DNA from: RPQJ01 sp963698735
GTDB lineage: Bacteria > Pseudomonadota > Gammaproteobacteria > Steroidobacterales > Steroidobacteraceae
Length of the DNA stretch: 64,000 bases
Direction: 5' to 3'
Assembly: GCA_963698735.1 (NCBI GenBank)
Contig: CAVOSA010000022.1
Location: 117,896 to 181,895 of the forward strand
Shown piece by piece: positions 16,754-28,859 of this stretch. Position 1 is the stretch's first letter. Every line of letters starts with the position of its first letter. Below the pieces are notes generated by a model. That model was not told the DNA's origin, ran no database searches, and worked only from the letters and a program-made list of their open reading frames with translations. The position numbers and the translations under genes are program-made.

Positions 16754-17662
16754 TCAGGCGCCCGGGGGCTGCCCCTCGCGCGTGCCGCGGCCCCAGTGCA
16801 GCTTGGAGCGCAGGATGCGGTAGTAGTCGTGCCCTGGCGGATGCAGCAGCGTGGCGTTGACCGTGGCGCGTTCGATCCTCAGCCGCACGCCCGGGTCGAG
16901 GTCGCAAAGCACGATGCCGTCGCACACGACCTGCGCACGGGATTCGAATCTGTCCGCCAGCTCGATTTGGATGACGCTGTCGGCCGGCACCACGATCGGC
17001 CGGTCCGAAAGCGTGTGCGGGCAGATCGGAACCAGCACCACCGCGTCGAGGCTCGGGTGCAGGATGGGGCCGCTGCACGAAAGCGCGTAGGCGGTGGAAC
17101 CGGTGGGCGTGGCGATGATGAAGCCGTCGCCAACGTGGGTATTCACGTAGGCGCCGTTCACCCACGTACGCACGTCCACCATGCGGCCCGTTTCGCGCTT
17201 GGCGACCACGACGTCGTTGAGGGCGAGGGCGGCAATGGGCTGGCCGTCCGCGATGACGTGCGTTGCGAGGAGCATGCGCTGTTCGGCACGGCAACGGCCA
17301 CCGAGCGCATCGTCCACGCTCTGGATCATCTGGTCGGGCCCGACGTCGGCGAGGAAGCCCAGCCGGCCGCGGTTGATGCCGAGTACCGGCACGTCTGCCA
17401 TCGCTGCCATGCGCGCGGCATGCAGCATCGTGCCGTCGCCGCCGACGGCGACGATGAGGCTGGCATCGAGCGCGAGAGCGGGCTCCGGTACGGTGTGTAC
17501 GCCTTCGCCCTCCAGCATGAGTGCCTCGTCGGCCACGACCCGCACGGCATGGCCCTTGGCGAGGAGGTGGCGGGCGAGCGTGCGCATGGCTTCGCCGACG
17601 CGGGGATCGACTGCTCGGCCGGTGAGGGCGACACTGGTTCGGCCGGGTGCGCGATTGTCCAT
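16754..17662 (-). CDS. nadK: NAD kinase
   Basis: 302 residues. It phosphorylates NAD+ to NADP+. The catalytic GGDGTML motif is followed by GINRGRLGFLADV, LNDVVVAK and the second signature GDGFIIATPTGSTAYALSCSGPI, all in the order expected of bacterial NadK. It is first of a two-gene minus-strand unit with recN and divergent from hrcA, as in many gammaproteobacteria. The ATG at 17662 gives a normal N-terminus (MDNRAPGRTSVAL). Confidence 0.96.
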   Translation of the reverse strand: MDNRAPGRTSVALTGRAVDPRVGEAMRTLARHLLAKGHAVRVVADEALMLEGEGVHTVPEPALALDASLIVAVGGDGTMLHAARMAAMADVPVLGINRGRLGFLADVGPDQMIQSVDDALGGRCRAEQRMLLATHVIADGQPIAALALNDVVVAKRETGRMVDVRTWVNGAYVNTHVGDGFIIATPTGSTAYALSCSGPILHPSLDAVVLVPICPHTLSDRPIVVPADSVIQIELADRFESRAQVVCDGIVLCDLDPGVRLRIERATVNATLLHPPGHDYYRILRSKLHWGRGTREGQPPGA

Positions 17663-17741
17663 AGGGTGGCCTGCCTTTTAGCATGGGGTCGAGCGCAGCG
17701 GCCAGCGCGATTCCATGCGCCTTGCGCTGCTAATGCGTTGC

Positions 17742-17770
17742 TTGACTTGCCGGAAAAGTACACGCTAGGT
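17742..17770 (+). promoter_or_regulatory. Candidate promoter of the hrcA heat-shock operon
   Basis: TTGACT (-35, 17742-17747) and CTAGGT (poor -10, 17765-17770) are 17 bases apart. Initiation would fall within a few bases of the hrcA start, implying a nearly leaderless message. A CIRCE inverted repeat (TTAGCACTC spaced from GAGTGCTAA) is not present in the 119-bp nadK-hrcA gap. Confidence 0.3.
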
Positions 17771-17781
17771 TGGCCGTGACC

Positions 17782-18849
17782 ATGAGCGATTCACCCGACG
17801 ATCCCCTGACCGAACGCGCCCAGCACCTGCTGCGCGTGCTCGTCGAGAGCTATATCCGGGAAGGACAGCCGGTGGGATCGCGCAGCCTTTCGCGCGATTC
17901 CGGGCTCAACCTGAGCGCGGCCACGGTCCGCAACGTGATGGCCGACCTCGAGGAATACGGGTTCGTGTCCTCGCCGCATACGTCGGCGGGCCGCGTACCC
18001 ACGGACAAGGGCTACCGCTTCTTCGTGGACACGCTGATGCGCCAGCCGCAACGCCCGAACGACGAGAGCATGCTGACCGAGTTCAACCAGCGGCTCGAGC
18101 AGGAAAACGACCGCGATCCCAAGGCGCTGGTCGCCGTGGCGTCCCAGATGCTCTCGTCGCTGACGCACCTGGCGGGTGTCGTCACGATCCCGCGCCAGCC
18201 GCACCAGGCGCTCAGCCAGATCGAGTTCCTGCCGCTCTCCGAGAACCGCGTGCTCGCGGTGATGGTGGTCAACGGCCGCGACGTGCAGAACCGCATCGTC
18301 CACCTCGAGCGGTACTACACGGCTGAGGAACTCCGCCGCGCCGCAAACTTCCTGAATCAGCAGTTCGGCGGCAAGGAACTGACCCAGATCCGGGCCGACA
18401 TCGTGGCCGAACTCACCCAGGCGGGCGAGACCCTGAACCAGCTGATGCGCGACGCGATCCGCGTGGCGCAGCAGGTCGTGGGCGAGGGCACGCGCCAGGG
18501 CGAGCCAGAATACGTGATAGCGGGCGAGACCAATCTCATGGAGTTCGCCGAACTGTCCAATGTCGAAAAGCTGCGCCGGCTGTTCGATGCGTTCACGTCC
18601 CAGCGCGACATCCTGCACCTGCTCGACCTGAGCCTGGGGGCCGAGGGCGTGCAGATCTTCATCGGGCAGGAATCCGGGTACCAGATCCTCGACAATTGCA
18701 GCCTGGTCACGGCGCCGTACGCCCTCGACAACGAAACCGTAGGGGTCCTCGGCGTCATCGGGCCGACCCGGATGGCCTATGACCGGGTCATTCCCATCGT
18801 CGACCTGACCGCCCGGTTGCTGGGCTCCGCCTTGAATTCCCGCCGTTAG
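17782..18849 (+). CDS. hrcA: Heat-inducible transcription repressor HrcA
   Basis: 355 residues. The N-terminal winged helix (RAQHLLRVLVESYIREGQPVGSRSL, LSAATVRNVMADLEEYGFV) is followed by the family motif SSPHTSAGRVPTDKGYRFFVDTLM and a GAF-like core ending GVLGVIGPTRMAYDRVIPIVD. It represses groE/dnaK operons by binding CIRCE. The ATG at 17782 is chosen; a GTG at 17776 and a TTG at 17770 are in frame, and AGG at 17766 would suit the GTG. It opens the hrcA-grpE-dnaK-dnaJ cluster. Confidence 0.95.
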   Translation: MSDSPDDPLTERAQHLLRVLVESYIREGQPVGSRSLSRDSGLNLSAATVRNVMADLEEYGFVSSPHTSAGRVPTDKGYRFFVDTLMRQPQRPNDESMLTEFNQRLEQENDRDPKALVAVASQMLSSLTHLAGVVTIPRQPHQALSQIEFLPLSENRVLAVMVVNGRDVQNRIVHLERYYTAEELRRAANFLNQQFGGKELTQIRADIVAELTQAGETLNQLMRDAIRVAQQVVGEGTRQGEPEYVIAGETNLMEFAELSNVEKLRRLFDAFTSQRDILHLLDLSLGAEGVQIFIGQESGYQILDNCSLVTAPYALDNETVGVLGVIGPTRMAYDRVIPIVDLTARLLGSALNSRR

Positions 18850-18929
18850 GCCAAATCTAGCGGGCCAGAAGCCGTACCCGGGGCCGCGAGGCCCGCCAGC
18901 GGGGCGCCCATTGCTTGCAGGCAGGTGAC

Positions 18930-19475
18930 ATGAGCATGAATCCCGAGCTGAACCCGGCTGGGCAAGACGCCCCGGACGCGGGATCCCCCCTTGATGCGGA
19001 GTCTCTTGCGGCCGAATTGACCGCGACGCAGGCCCAGTTGCAGGAGGCCAGGGACGCGCAACTTCGTGCGCTGGCGGAGATGGAGAACGTCCGTAAGCGC
19101 GCACAGCGCGACGTCGAGGCCGCCCACCGGTTCGCCGTCGAGCGGTTTGCGGCGGACATGATCGAGGTGCGGGACACCCTGGAGCTGGGCATTGCGGCGG
19201 CCGGATCGGCTGCCGAGGCCGCCGGGTTCGTCGAGGGCATGCAGGCCACCCTCCGGCTGGTCGACAAGGCGTTCGAAAGGGCGGGTATTGCCGCCCTGGA
19301 CCCCGTCGGCCAGGGTTTCAACCCCGAATTCCACGAGGCGATGGTCGCCCAGCCCACCGCAGATCACCCGGCGGGCAGCGTTCTGGCCGTGGTCCAGAAG
19401 GGGTTCACGCTGCACGGCCGGCTGCTCCGACCCGCCCGGGTCGTGATTGCCCGGGCCCCAGACGCAACTCATTGA
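18930..19475 (+). CDS. grpE: Nucleotide exchange factor GrpE
   Basis: 181 residues. It releases ADP from DnaK. The acidic N-terminal region leads into a long coiled coil (TATQAQLQEARDAQLRALAEMENVRKR), and the C-terminal beta-domain carries the signature NPEFHEAMV followed by the VLAVVQKGFTLHGRLLRPARVVI ending. AGGTG lies 5 bases before the ATG at 18930 (MSMNPEL). It is 80 bp downstream of hrcA. Confidence 0.95.
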   Translation: MSMNPELNPAGQDAPDAGSPLDAESLAAELTATQAQLQEARDAQLRALAEMENVRKRAQRDVEAAHRFAVERFAADMIEVRDTLELGIAAAGSAAEAAGFVEGMQATLRLVDKAFERAGIAALDPVGQGFNPEFHEAMVAQPTADHPAGSVLAVVQKGFTLHGRLLRPARVVIARAPDATH

Positions 19476-19558
19476 CCTCCTGATTCTTGAATCCCGGCCG
19501 ATCGACCCCCAACTAGCCGGCAAGACATTTCACGCATCCTTTTGGAGCCCTCACTACC

Positions 19559-21496
19559 ATGGCAAAAGTCATCGGCATCGACCTCGGCACCACCAACTCC
19601 TGCGTCGCGATCATGGAGGGCGGCAAGCCCCGCGTGATCGAGAACAGCGAGGGTGACCGCACCACCCCGTCGATCGTCGCCTTCACCAAGGACGACGAGG
19701 TGCTGGTGGGCCAGTCCGCGAAGCGGCAGGCCGTCACCAACCCGCACAACACGCTGTACGCCATCAAGCGCCTGATCGGCCGCAAGTACGACGACCATGT
19801 CGTGCAGAAGGACGTCGGCATGGTCCCGTACCACATCGTCAAGGCCGACAACGGCGACGCGTGGGTCGAGGTCCACGGCAAGAAGATGGCGCCGCCCGAG
19901 ATCTCGGCGCGCGTGCTCATGAAGATGAAGAAGACGGCCGAGGACTTCCTGGGCGAGCCGGTCACCGAAGCTGTGATCACGGTACCGGCCTACTTCAACG
20001 ACCAGCAGCGCCAGGCGACGAAGGACGCAGGCCGCATCGCGGGCCTGACCGTCAAGCGCATCATCAACGAGCCGACTGCGGCTGCGCTGGCCTATGGCCT
20101 CGACAAGTCCGGCGGCGACCGCAAGGTCGCGGTGTACGACCTCGGCGGCGGCACGTTCGACATCTCGATCATTGAATTCGCCGACGTCGACGGCGAGCGC
20201 CAGTTCGAAGTGCTCGCGACCAACGGCGACACGTTCCTCGGCGGCGAGGATTTCGACAAGCGGATCATCGACTACGTCGCGGGCGAGTTCCTGAAGGAAA
20301 GCGGCGTCGACGTGCGGCGCGACCCGCTCGCGCTGCAGCGCCTCAAGGAAGCCTCCGAGAAGGCGAAGATCGAGCTCTCCACGAGCCAGCAGACCGAAGT
20401 GAACCTGCCGTACGTCACGGCGGACGCCTCGGGCCCGAAGCACCTGGCCATGAAGCTCACGCGCGCCAAGCTCGAGTCGCTGGTCGAGGAACTCGTGCAG
20501 AAGACGATGGAGCCGTGCCGCATTGCGCTGAAGGACGCCGGTCTGTCGATCAACGACGTCGCCGAGGTCATCCTCGTCGGCGGCCAGACACGCATGCCGC
20601 TGGTGCAGAAGTTCGTGAAGGACTTCTTCGGCAAGGAGCCGCGCAAGGACGTCAACCCGGACGAGGCCGTTGCCGTGGGCGCGGCGGTGCAGGGCGGCGT
20701 GCTGACGGGCGAGGTCAAGGACGTGCTGCTGCTCGATGTCACGCCGCTGTCGCTCGGCATCGAGACGCTAGGCGGCGTGATGACCAAGCTGATCGAGAAG
20801 AACACGACGATCCCGACCAAGGCGACGCAGGTGTTCTCGACCGCGGACGACAACCAGACGGCCGTGACCATCCACGTGCTGCAGGGTGAGCGTGACCGCG
20901 CGCAGGACAACAAGTCCCTCGGCCGCTTCGACCTGGCGGACATTCCGCCGGCGCCGCGCGGCATGCCGCAGGTCGAAGTCACGTTCGACATCGACGCGAA
21001 CGGCATCCTCAACGTGGGGGCCAAGGACAAGGCCACCGGCAAGGAACAGAAGATCGTCATCAAGGCCTCGAGTGGCCTGACGGAAGACGAGATCAAGAAG
21101 ATGGTCCGTGACGCCGAAGCGCACGCGGAAGAGGACAAGAAGTTCCGCGAACTGGCGGAGACGCGCAACCGCGCCGATGCGCTGGTGCACGCGTCCGAGA
21201 AGGCGCTCAAGGACCTCGGTGACAAGGTCGCGCCGGACGATCGCGCGAAGGTCGAGTCCGCGGTGTCCGACCTGAAGGCCGTGCTGCGGGGCGACGACAA
21301 GGACATCATCGAGAAGAAGGCAGAGGCGCTGGCCGAAGCCTCGGCGAAGGTGGCGCAGCAGGCCTACGCAAGCCAGGCGGGTCCGGAAGCTGGCGCCGCG
21401 GGCGGTGCAGGCAGCGGCGGGCCGGCGGGCGGCAAGGACGAGGTGCTCGACGCCGAGTTCGAAGAGGTCAACAAGGGCCAGGACGGCAAGGGCTGA
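19559..21496 (+). CDS. dnaK: Hsp70 chaperone DnaK
   Basis: 645 residues. ATPase-domain signatures are GIDLGTTNSCVAI (phosphate 1), YDLGGGTFDISI (phosphate 2) and VILVGGQTRMP. The interdomain linker VLLLDVTPLSLGIETLGG precedes the beta-sandwich substrate-binding domain and the helical lid. The C-terminus ends in a Gly/Ala-rich segment and DEVLDAEFEEV, the typical gammaproteobacterial EEV-type ending with a short extra KGQDGKG tail. It works with GrpE upstream and DnaJ downstream. Confidence 0.98.
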   Translation: MAKVIGIDLGTTNSCVAIMEGGKPRVIENSEGDRTTPSIVAFTKDDEVLVGQSAKRQAVTNPHNTLYAIKRLIGRKYDDHVVQKDVGMVPYHIVKADNGDAWVEVHGKKMAPPEISARVLMKMKKTAEDFLGEPVTEAVITVPAYFNDQQRQATKDAGRIAGLTVKRIINEPTAAALAYGLDKSGGDRKVAVYDLGGGTFDISIIEFADVDGERQFEVLATNGDTFLGGEDFDKRIIDYVAGEFLKESGVDVRRDPLALQRLKEASEKAKIELSTSQQTEVNLPYVTADASGPKHLAMKLTRAKLESLVEELVQKTMEPCRIALKDAGLSINDVAEVILVGGQTRMPLVQKFVKDFFGKEPRKDVNPDEAVAVGAAVQGGVLTGEVKDVLLLDVTPLSLGIETLGGVMTKLIEKNTTIPTKATQVFSTADDNQTAVTIHVLQGERDRAQDNKSLGRFDLADIPPAPRGMPQVEVTFDIDANGILNVGAKDKATGKEQKIVIKASSGLTEDEIKKMVRDAEAHAEEDKKFRELAETRNRADALVHASEKALKDLGDKVAPDDRAKVESAVSDLKAVLRGDDKDIIEKKAEALAEASAKVAQQAYASQAGPEAGAAGGAGSGGPAGGKDEVLDAEFEEVNKGQDGKG

Positions 21497-21558
21497 CGTG
21501 CAATCCGGGCCGCGCGCAAAGGCGCGACTGGCTATGATGAGCACGATGTGAAATCGAC

Positions 21559-21591
21559 CGCCGCGGGACTCAACCCCCGCGGCGTTTCTGT
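21559..21591 (+). terminator. Hairpin with short T-run between dnaK and dnaJ
   Basis: CGCCGCGGG pairs with CCCGCGGCG across an 8-base loop, followed by TTTCTGT. It is about 63 bases after the dnaK stop and 37 bases before dnaJ. It probably acts as a partial terminator or mRNA-stabilising end that keeps DnaK more abundant than DnaJ. Confidence 0.6.
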
Positions 21592-21627
21592 GTTCGAACC
21601 GAACGTTACCAGACGAGCCGAAGCGGG

Positions 21628-22767
21628 ATGGCGAAGCGCGATTACTACCAGGTCCTCGAGGTCACTCGATCCGCCACGGAGGCCGAGATCAAGAAGGCTT
21701 ACCGTCGGCTGGCAATGAAGCTGCACCCTGATCGCAATCCCGGCGACCACCAGACCGAAGAGAAATTCAAGGAGGCCAAGGAGGCCTACGAAATTCTTTC
21801 GGACGCACAAAAGCGCGCGGCCTACGACCAGTTCGGCCACGCGGGCGTCGATGCTGCTTCGCGCGGCGGCCCGGGCGGGCAGGGCTTCGACCCGCGGGAT
21901 GCCTTTGGCGACATTTTTGGCGACGTGTTCGGCGACATCTTTGGCGGCGGCCGGCGCGGTCGCTCCCAGGTGTTCCGCGGCGCCGACCTGCGCTACGAAC
22001 TCGAACTCGAACTCGAGCAGGCCGTGTTCGGCGATACCGTCAACATCGATTTCGCCTCGCTCTGCGAGTGCGAGGAATGCAAGGGCTCCGGTTCGGCCAA
22101 AGGCTCGAAGCCCGTTGCCTGCGACACCTGCCATGGCCAGGGCCAGGTCCGCATGCAGCAGGGTTTCTTCACGGTGCAGCAGACCTGCCCGCGCTGCCAG
22201 GGCCGGGGCCAGGTCGTGAGCGACCCCTGCACGAAGTGCCGCGGCCAGGGCCGCGTCCGCAAACAGAAGACACTCGCCGTCAAAGTGCCGGCCGGCGTTG
22301 ATTCCGGTGACCGCATCCGCTTGAGTGGCGAGGGCGAGGCTGGCCGCAACGGCGGCCCTGCCGGCGACCTGTACGTCGAGGTCCGCGTCAAGGATCACGC
22401 GATCTTCGAGCGCGACGGTGCCCACCTTTCCTGCGAAGTGCCGATCAGCTTCAAGACCGCGACGCTTGGCGGCAGCATCGACGTGCCGACGCTCGACGGC
22501 GACGTCACGATCAAGGTGCCGCACGAGACACAGTCGGGCCGTGTGTTCCGCCTGCGCGAGAAAGGCATCAAGCCGGTACGCGGCGGCACCACGGGAGACC
22601 TGTTCTGCCGGGTCGTAGTGGAAACGCCCGTGCATCTCACGCGTGAGCAGAAAGAACTGCTGGTGCAGTTCGACGAGGCGCTGCGCGCCGACAGCAGGCA
22701 TCACCATCCGCGCGAGGAATCGTGGCTGGACGGCGTGAAACGCTTCTTCACGAGCCTTGGCGAATGA
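21628..22767 (+). CDS. dnaJ: Co-chaperone DnaJ
   Basis: 379 residues, canonical type I. The J domain contains the HPD motif in MKLHPDRNPGD. A Gly/Phe-rich linker (GGRGGPGGQGF-like, FGDIFGDVFGDIFGGG) follows, then four CxxCxGxG zinc repeats between about residues 148 and 212 (CEECKGSG, CDTCHGQG, CPRCQGRG, CTKCRGQG), then the C-terminal client-binding domains. It stimulates the DnaK ATPase. The stop codon overlaps dapB as ATGA. Confidence 0.97.
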   Translation: MAKRDYYQVLEVTRSATEAEIKKAYRRLAMKLHPDRNPGDHQTEEKFKEAKEAYEILSDAQKRAAYDQFGHAGVDAASRGGPGGQGFDPRDAFGDIFGDVFGDIFGGGRRGRSQVFRGADLRYELELELEQAVFGDTVNIDFASLCECEECKGSGSAKGSKPVACDTCHGQGQVRMQQGFFTVQQTCPRCQGRGQVVSDPCTKCRGQGRVRKQKTLAVKVPAGVDSGDRIRLSGEGEAGRNGGPAGDLYVEVRVKDHAIFERDGAHLSCEVPISFKTATLGGSIDVPTLDGDVTIKVPHETQSGRVFRLREKGIKPVRGGTTGDLFCRVVVETPVHLTREQKELLVQFDEALRADSRHHHPREESWLDGVKRFFTSLGE

Positions 22768-23579
22768 GCGACACGGTCCACGTTGCGATGCTCGGCGCTT
22801 CCGGCCGCATGGGGCGCAGCATCATCCCTTTGCTCGCCGCCGACACCACGGGCCTGAGCCTGAGCGGAGCCCTGGCGGCCCGTAACGACAATGCCGTCGG
22901 CCAGGATGCCGGTGCTTTCGCGGGTTCGGCCCCGCTCGCCATCGCCATCACCGACGATCCCAGGCGTGCGCTGGCCGGCGCCAGCGTCGCCATCGACTTC
23001 ACGCTGGCCGACGCGTCGGTCCGCAACGCAGCGCTGTGCCGCGAACTCGGGGTGCCGATGGTCATCGGCACGACCGGTCACAGCGGTGTCCAGCTCGCCG
23101 AGCTCGAGGAGATCGCACGCGGCATGGCCATCGTGCTTGCTCCGAACATGAGTCTTGGCGTCAACGTGCTGTTCCGGCTTGCAGAACTCGCGGCGCGTGC
23201 GCTCAAGGCGGACCAGTACGACGCCGAGATCTTTGAAGCGCACCATCGCAACAAGGTCGACGCGCCGAGCGGCACTGCGCTTGGGCTCGGCCGCGCCGCC
23301 GCGAAGGGTCGGGGCGTGGAACTGGACCAAGTCGCGGAGTACTCGCGTCACGGCCACACCGGCGCGCGCGAGCACGGCAAGATCGGATTCAGCGTGGTCC
23401 GGGGCGGCGACATCGTCGGCGACCACCGCCTGATTTTCGCCGGTCCCGGCGAAACCGTCGAACTTGCGCACCACGCCCAGGACCGGTCGGGGTTCGCGCG
23501 CGGGGCGCTGGTTGCGGCCCGTTGGGTCGTCGGCCGGCCGCCGGGCCTCTACTCGATGGCCGACGTCCTCGGTCTCTGA
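22764..23579 (+). CDS. dapB: 4-hydroxy-tetrahydrodipicolinate reductase
   Basis: 271 residues. It catalyses the NAD(P)H-dependent step to tetrahydrodipicolinate in lysine and diaminopimelate synthesis. The N-terminal GASGRMGRSI is the Rossmann turn, and GTTGHS lies in the middle. The catalytic segment EAHHRNKVDAPSGTALGLG carries the His pair and Lys, and the protein ends in the short hydrophobic segment GLYSMADVLGL. The ATG at 22764 overlaps the dnaJ stop by four bases. Confidence 0.96.
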   Translation: MSDTVHVAMLGASGRMGRSIIPLLAADTTGLSLSGALAARNDNAVGQDAGAFAGSAPLAIAITDDPRRALAGASVAIDFTLADASVRNAALCRELGVPMVIGTTGHSGVQLAELEEIARGMAIVLAPNMSLGVNVLFRLAELAARALKADQYDAEIFEAHHRNKVDAPSGTALGLGRAAAKGRGVELDQVAEYSRHGHTGAREHGKIGFSVVRGGDIVGDHRLIFAGPGETVELAHHAQDRSGFARGALVAARWVVGRPPGLYSMADVLGL

Positions 23580-23661
23580 CCGGGCGTCCGATCCGGCTCG
23601 TCCTGCCGATCTCGGAAAGGCAGACACGATCTCGGCAGGACGAGCCGGATCGGATGCCCGG
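23580..23661. repeat. Large inverted repeat (hairpin 1) between dapB and carA
   Basis: Arms 23580-23609 and 23632-23661 are complementary over 30 bases with one mismatch (CCGGGCGTCC... against ...GGATGCCCGG). The loop is 22 bases and contains GAAAGGCAGACAC (23615-23627). It starts one base after the dapB stop. There is no T tract, so it is not a standard terminator. The loop 13-mer is the exact reverse complement of the loop of hairpin 2. Confidence 0.9.
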
Positions 23662-23681
23662 TGTCGTCGGGGGGGTGTGTA

Positions 23682-23755
23682 GCGCCCGGTCCGGTTCTCC
23701 TTCCGGCGAGCGTGTCTGCCTTTCCGCTCGCCGGAAGGAGAACCGGAGCGGGCGC
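23682..23755. repeat. Large inverted repeat (hairpin 2) between dapB and carA
   Basis: Arms 23682-23712 and 23725-23755 are complementary over 31 bases with one mismatch (starting GCGCCCGGTCC, ending GGAGCGGGCGC). The 12-base loop, with the last stem base, reads GTGTCTGCCTTTC (23712-23724), the exact reverse complement of the 13-mer in hairpin 1's loop. The stems of the two hairpins are unrelated in sequence. The rest of the 331-bp dapB-carA gap shows nothing beyond a small CCACGCG/CGCGTGG hairpin near 23762. Confidence 0.9.
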
Positions 23756-23910
23756 ACTGAACCACGCGAAAGAGCGCGTGGCACATCCCGGGTCGCTCGC
23801 GTAGAATTCCGTACTTAGCCCGTGAGACAAATTTTCACCGGAGTGAGCGCCAGCTCAACCCCGGCGGTGGTCGCACGCGCTAGTAACTGATCGCTGCGCC
23901 GGAGGTACCC

Positions 23911-25071
23911 GTGACGACACCCGCTGTCTTGGCTCTCGAGGACGGCACCGTGTTTCGGGGCGTTTCCATCGGCGCGGCCGGCACGGCGACGGGCGAGGTG
24001 GTGTTCAACACCGCCATGACGGGATACCAGGAGATCCTGACCGACCCGTCCTATGCGCGCCAGATCGTCACCCTGACCTACCCGCACATCGGCAACACCG
24101 GCACGAACCCGGACGACCACGAGTCGAACCTCGTGCACGCGGCCGGCCTCGTCATCCGCGACCTGCCGCTGCTGCATTCGAGCTGGCGCGCAACCGAGTC
24201 GCTGCCCGACTTCCTGCGCCGCCGCAACACGGTCGCGGTCGCCGAGATCGACACGCGCAAGCTCACCCGCATCCTGCGCGAGAAGGGCGCGCAGGCCGGC
24301 TGCATCGCGAGCGGTGATGCCGCCTCGCGTCCCGACCTGGCGATCGAGGCCGCGAAGCGCTTTCCGGGACTCAAGGGCATGGACCTCGCCAAAGTCGTCT
24401 GCACCGACCGCGCCTACCAATGGAACGAGGGCACGAACTGGTCGCTCGAGCAGAGCCCGCGCCGTCGCGCGGGCCAGCGCCTGCACGTCGTCGCCTACGA
24501 TTTCGGGATCAAGCGCAACATCCTGCGCCTGCTCGCCGACCATGGCTGCCGCATGACGGTCGTGCCCGCCCAGACCCCCGCCGCGGAGGTACTGGCACTC
24601 AGCCCGGATGGCGTCTTCCTCTCGAACGGCCCGGGCGACCCCGAGCCCTGCACCTACGCCATCGAAGCGACGCGCGAGTTTCTCGGCAGCCGCACGCCGC
24701 TCTTCGGCATCTGCCTTGGACACCAGATCCTGGGCCTCGCGGTTGGCGCGAAGACCACCAAGATGAAGTTCGGCCACCATGGCGCGAACCACCCGGTGCT
24801 CGAAATCGAGACCGGCCGCGTGCTGATCACCTCGCAGAACCACGGCTTCGCCGTCGACGCGACATCGCTGCCCGCCAACGTCAAGGCGACGCACCGCTCG
24901 CTGTTCGACGGCTCGCTGCAGGGCATCTCCTGCACCGACCGTCCGGCGTTCAGCTTCCAGGGTCACCCGGAAGCGAGCCCGGGCCCACGTGACCTCGTAC
25001 CGCTGTTCGCACAGTTCGTCGAATCCATGCTGCGCAAGGACGCCTCGGCGCCCGCGCGCAAGACGGTCTGA
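23911..25071 (+). CDS. carA: Carbamoyl-phosphate synthase small (glutaminase) subunit
   Basis: 386 residues from a GTG with GGAGG 6 bases upstream. It hydrolyses glutamine and channels ammonia to CarB for arginine and pyrimidine synthesis. The N-terminal small-subunit domain contains GEVVFNTAMTGYQEILTDPSY. The class-I amidotransferase domain has the nucleophile in FGICLGHQILGLA, and the His/Glu pair of the triad in FQGHPEASPGP. It forms an operon with carB, 20 bp downstream. Confidence 0.97.
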   Translation: MTTPAVLALEDGTVFRGVSIGAAGTATGEVVFNTAMTGYQEILTDPSYARQIVTLTYPHIGNTGTNPDDHESNLVHAAGLVIRDLPLLHSSWRATESLPDFLRRRNTVAVAEIDTRKLTRILREKGAQAGCIASGDAASRPDLAIEAAKRFPGLKGMDLAKVVCTDRAYQWNEGTNWSLEQSPRRRAGQRLHVVAYDFGIKRNILRLLADHGCRMTVVPAQTPAAEVLALSPDGVFLSNGPGDPEPCTYAIEATREFLGSRTPLFGICLGHQILGLAVGAKTTKMKFGHHGANHPVLEIETGRVLITSQNHGFAVDATSLPANVKATHRSLFDGSLQGISCTDRPAFSFQGHPEASPGPRDLVPLFAQFVESMLRKDASAPARKTV

Positions 25072-25091
25072 TCGCAGGAGTTTTCGCCCGC

Positions 25092-28315
<3,224 letters not shown>

Positions 28316-28319
<4 letters not shown>

Positions 28320-28789
28320 CGCGTAAGCCTATGACTTCCAAGGGTGCGGAACGCCTGCGGGAGGAGCTCAAGCGGCTCAAGCAGGTCGAGCGGCCGCGCA
28401 TCATCCAGGCCATCGCCGAAGCGCGGGCGCACGGCGACCTGAGCGAGAACGCGGAGTACCACGCGGCGCGCGAACAGCAGAGCTTCTGCGAGGGACGGAT
28501 CAACGAACTCGAGCACGAGTTGTCGCACTCGCACATCATCGACGTCTCGCACCTGCCGCAGACCGACAAGGTGGTCTTCGGGGCCACGGTCCATCTGGAA
28601 ACCGCCAGCGGGGAGGAGGCCGTCTACCAGATCGTCGGCGAGACCGAAGCCGATATCCGCCTCGGTCTGATCTCGATCACCTCGCCGATTGCGCGGGCGC
28701 TGGTCGGCAAGTCCGAAGGGGACGAAATCGAGGTTGCCGTGCCGGATGGCAAGCGCCGATTCGAAATCGTGGCAGTCCGTTACGTCTGA
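28316..28789 (+). CDS. greA: Transcription elongation factor GreA
   Basis: 157 residues. The N-terminal coiled coil (GAERLREELKRLKQVERPRIIQAIAEARAHGDLSENAEYHAAREQQ) inserts into the RNA polymerase secondary channel. The acidic DLSENAEY tip promotes cleavage of backtracked RNA. The C-terminal FKBP-like domain ends with LISITSPIARALVGKSEGDEIEV. The start at 28316 aligns exactly with the E. coli protein (M-x4-MT-x-x-GAE) and overlaps the carB stop. Confidence 0.96.
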
Positions 28790-28859
28790 GCGCGGCCCGC
28801 GGGGGCGCGGATTCCTGTCGGGGCGCTGGAGCAGGGCCGCCCGCTGGCCGGTCGGCCGG

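Noticed and set aside
23580..23755. Interpretation of the twin hairpins as rho-independent terminators
   Set aside because: Neither is followed by a T tract on either strand, and the stems are far longer than usual terminators.
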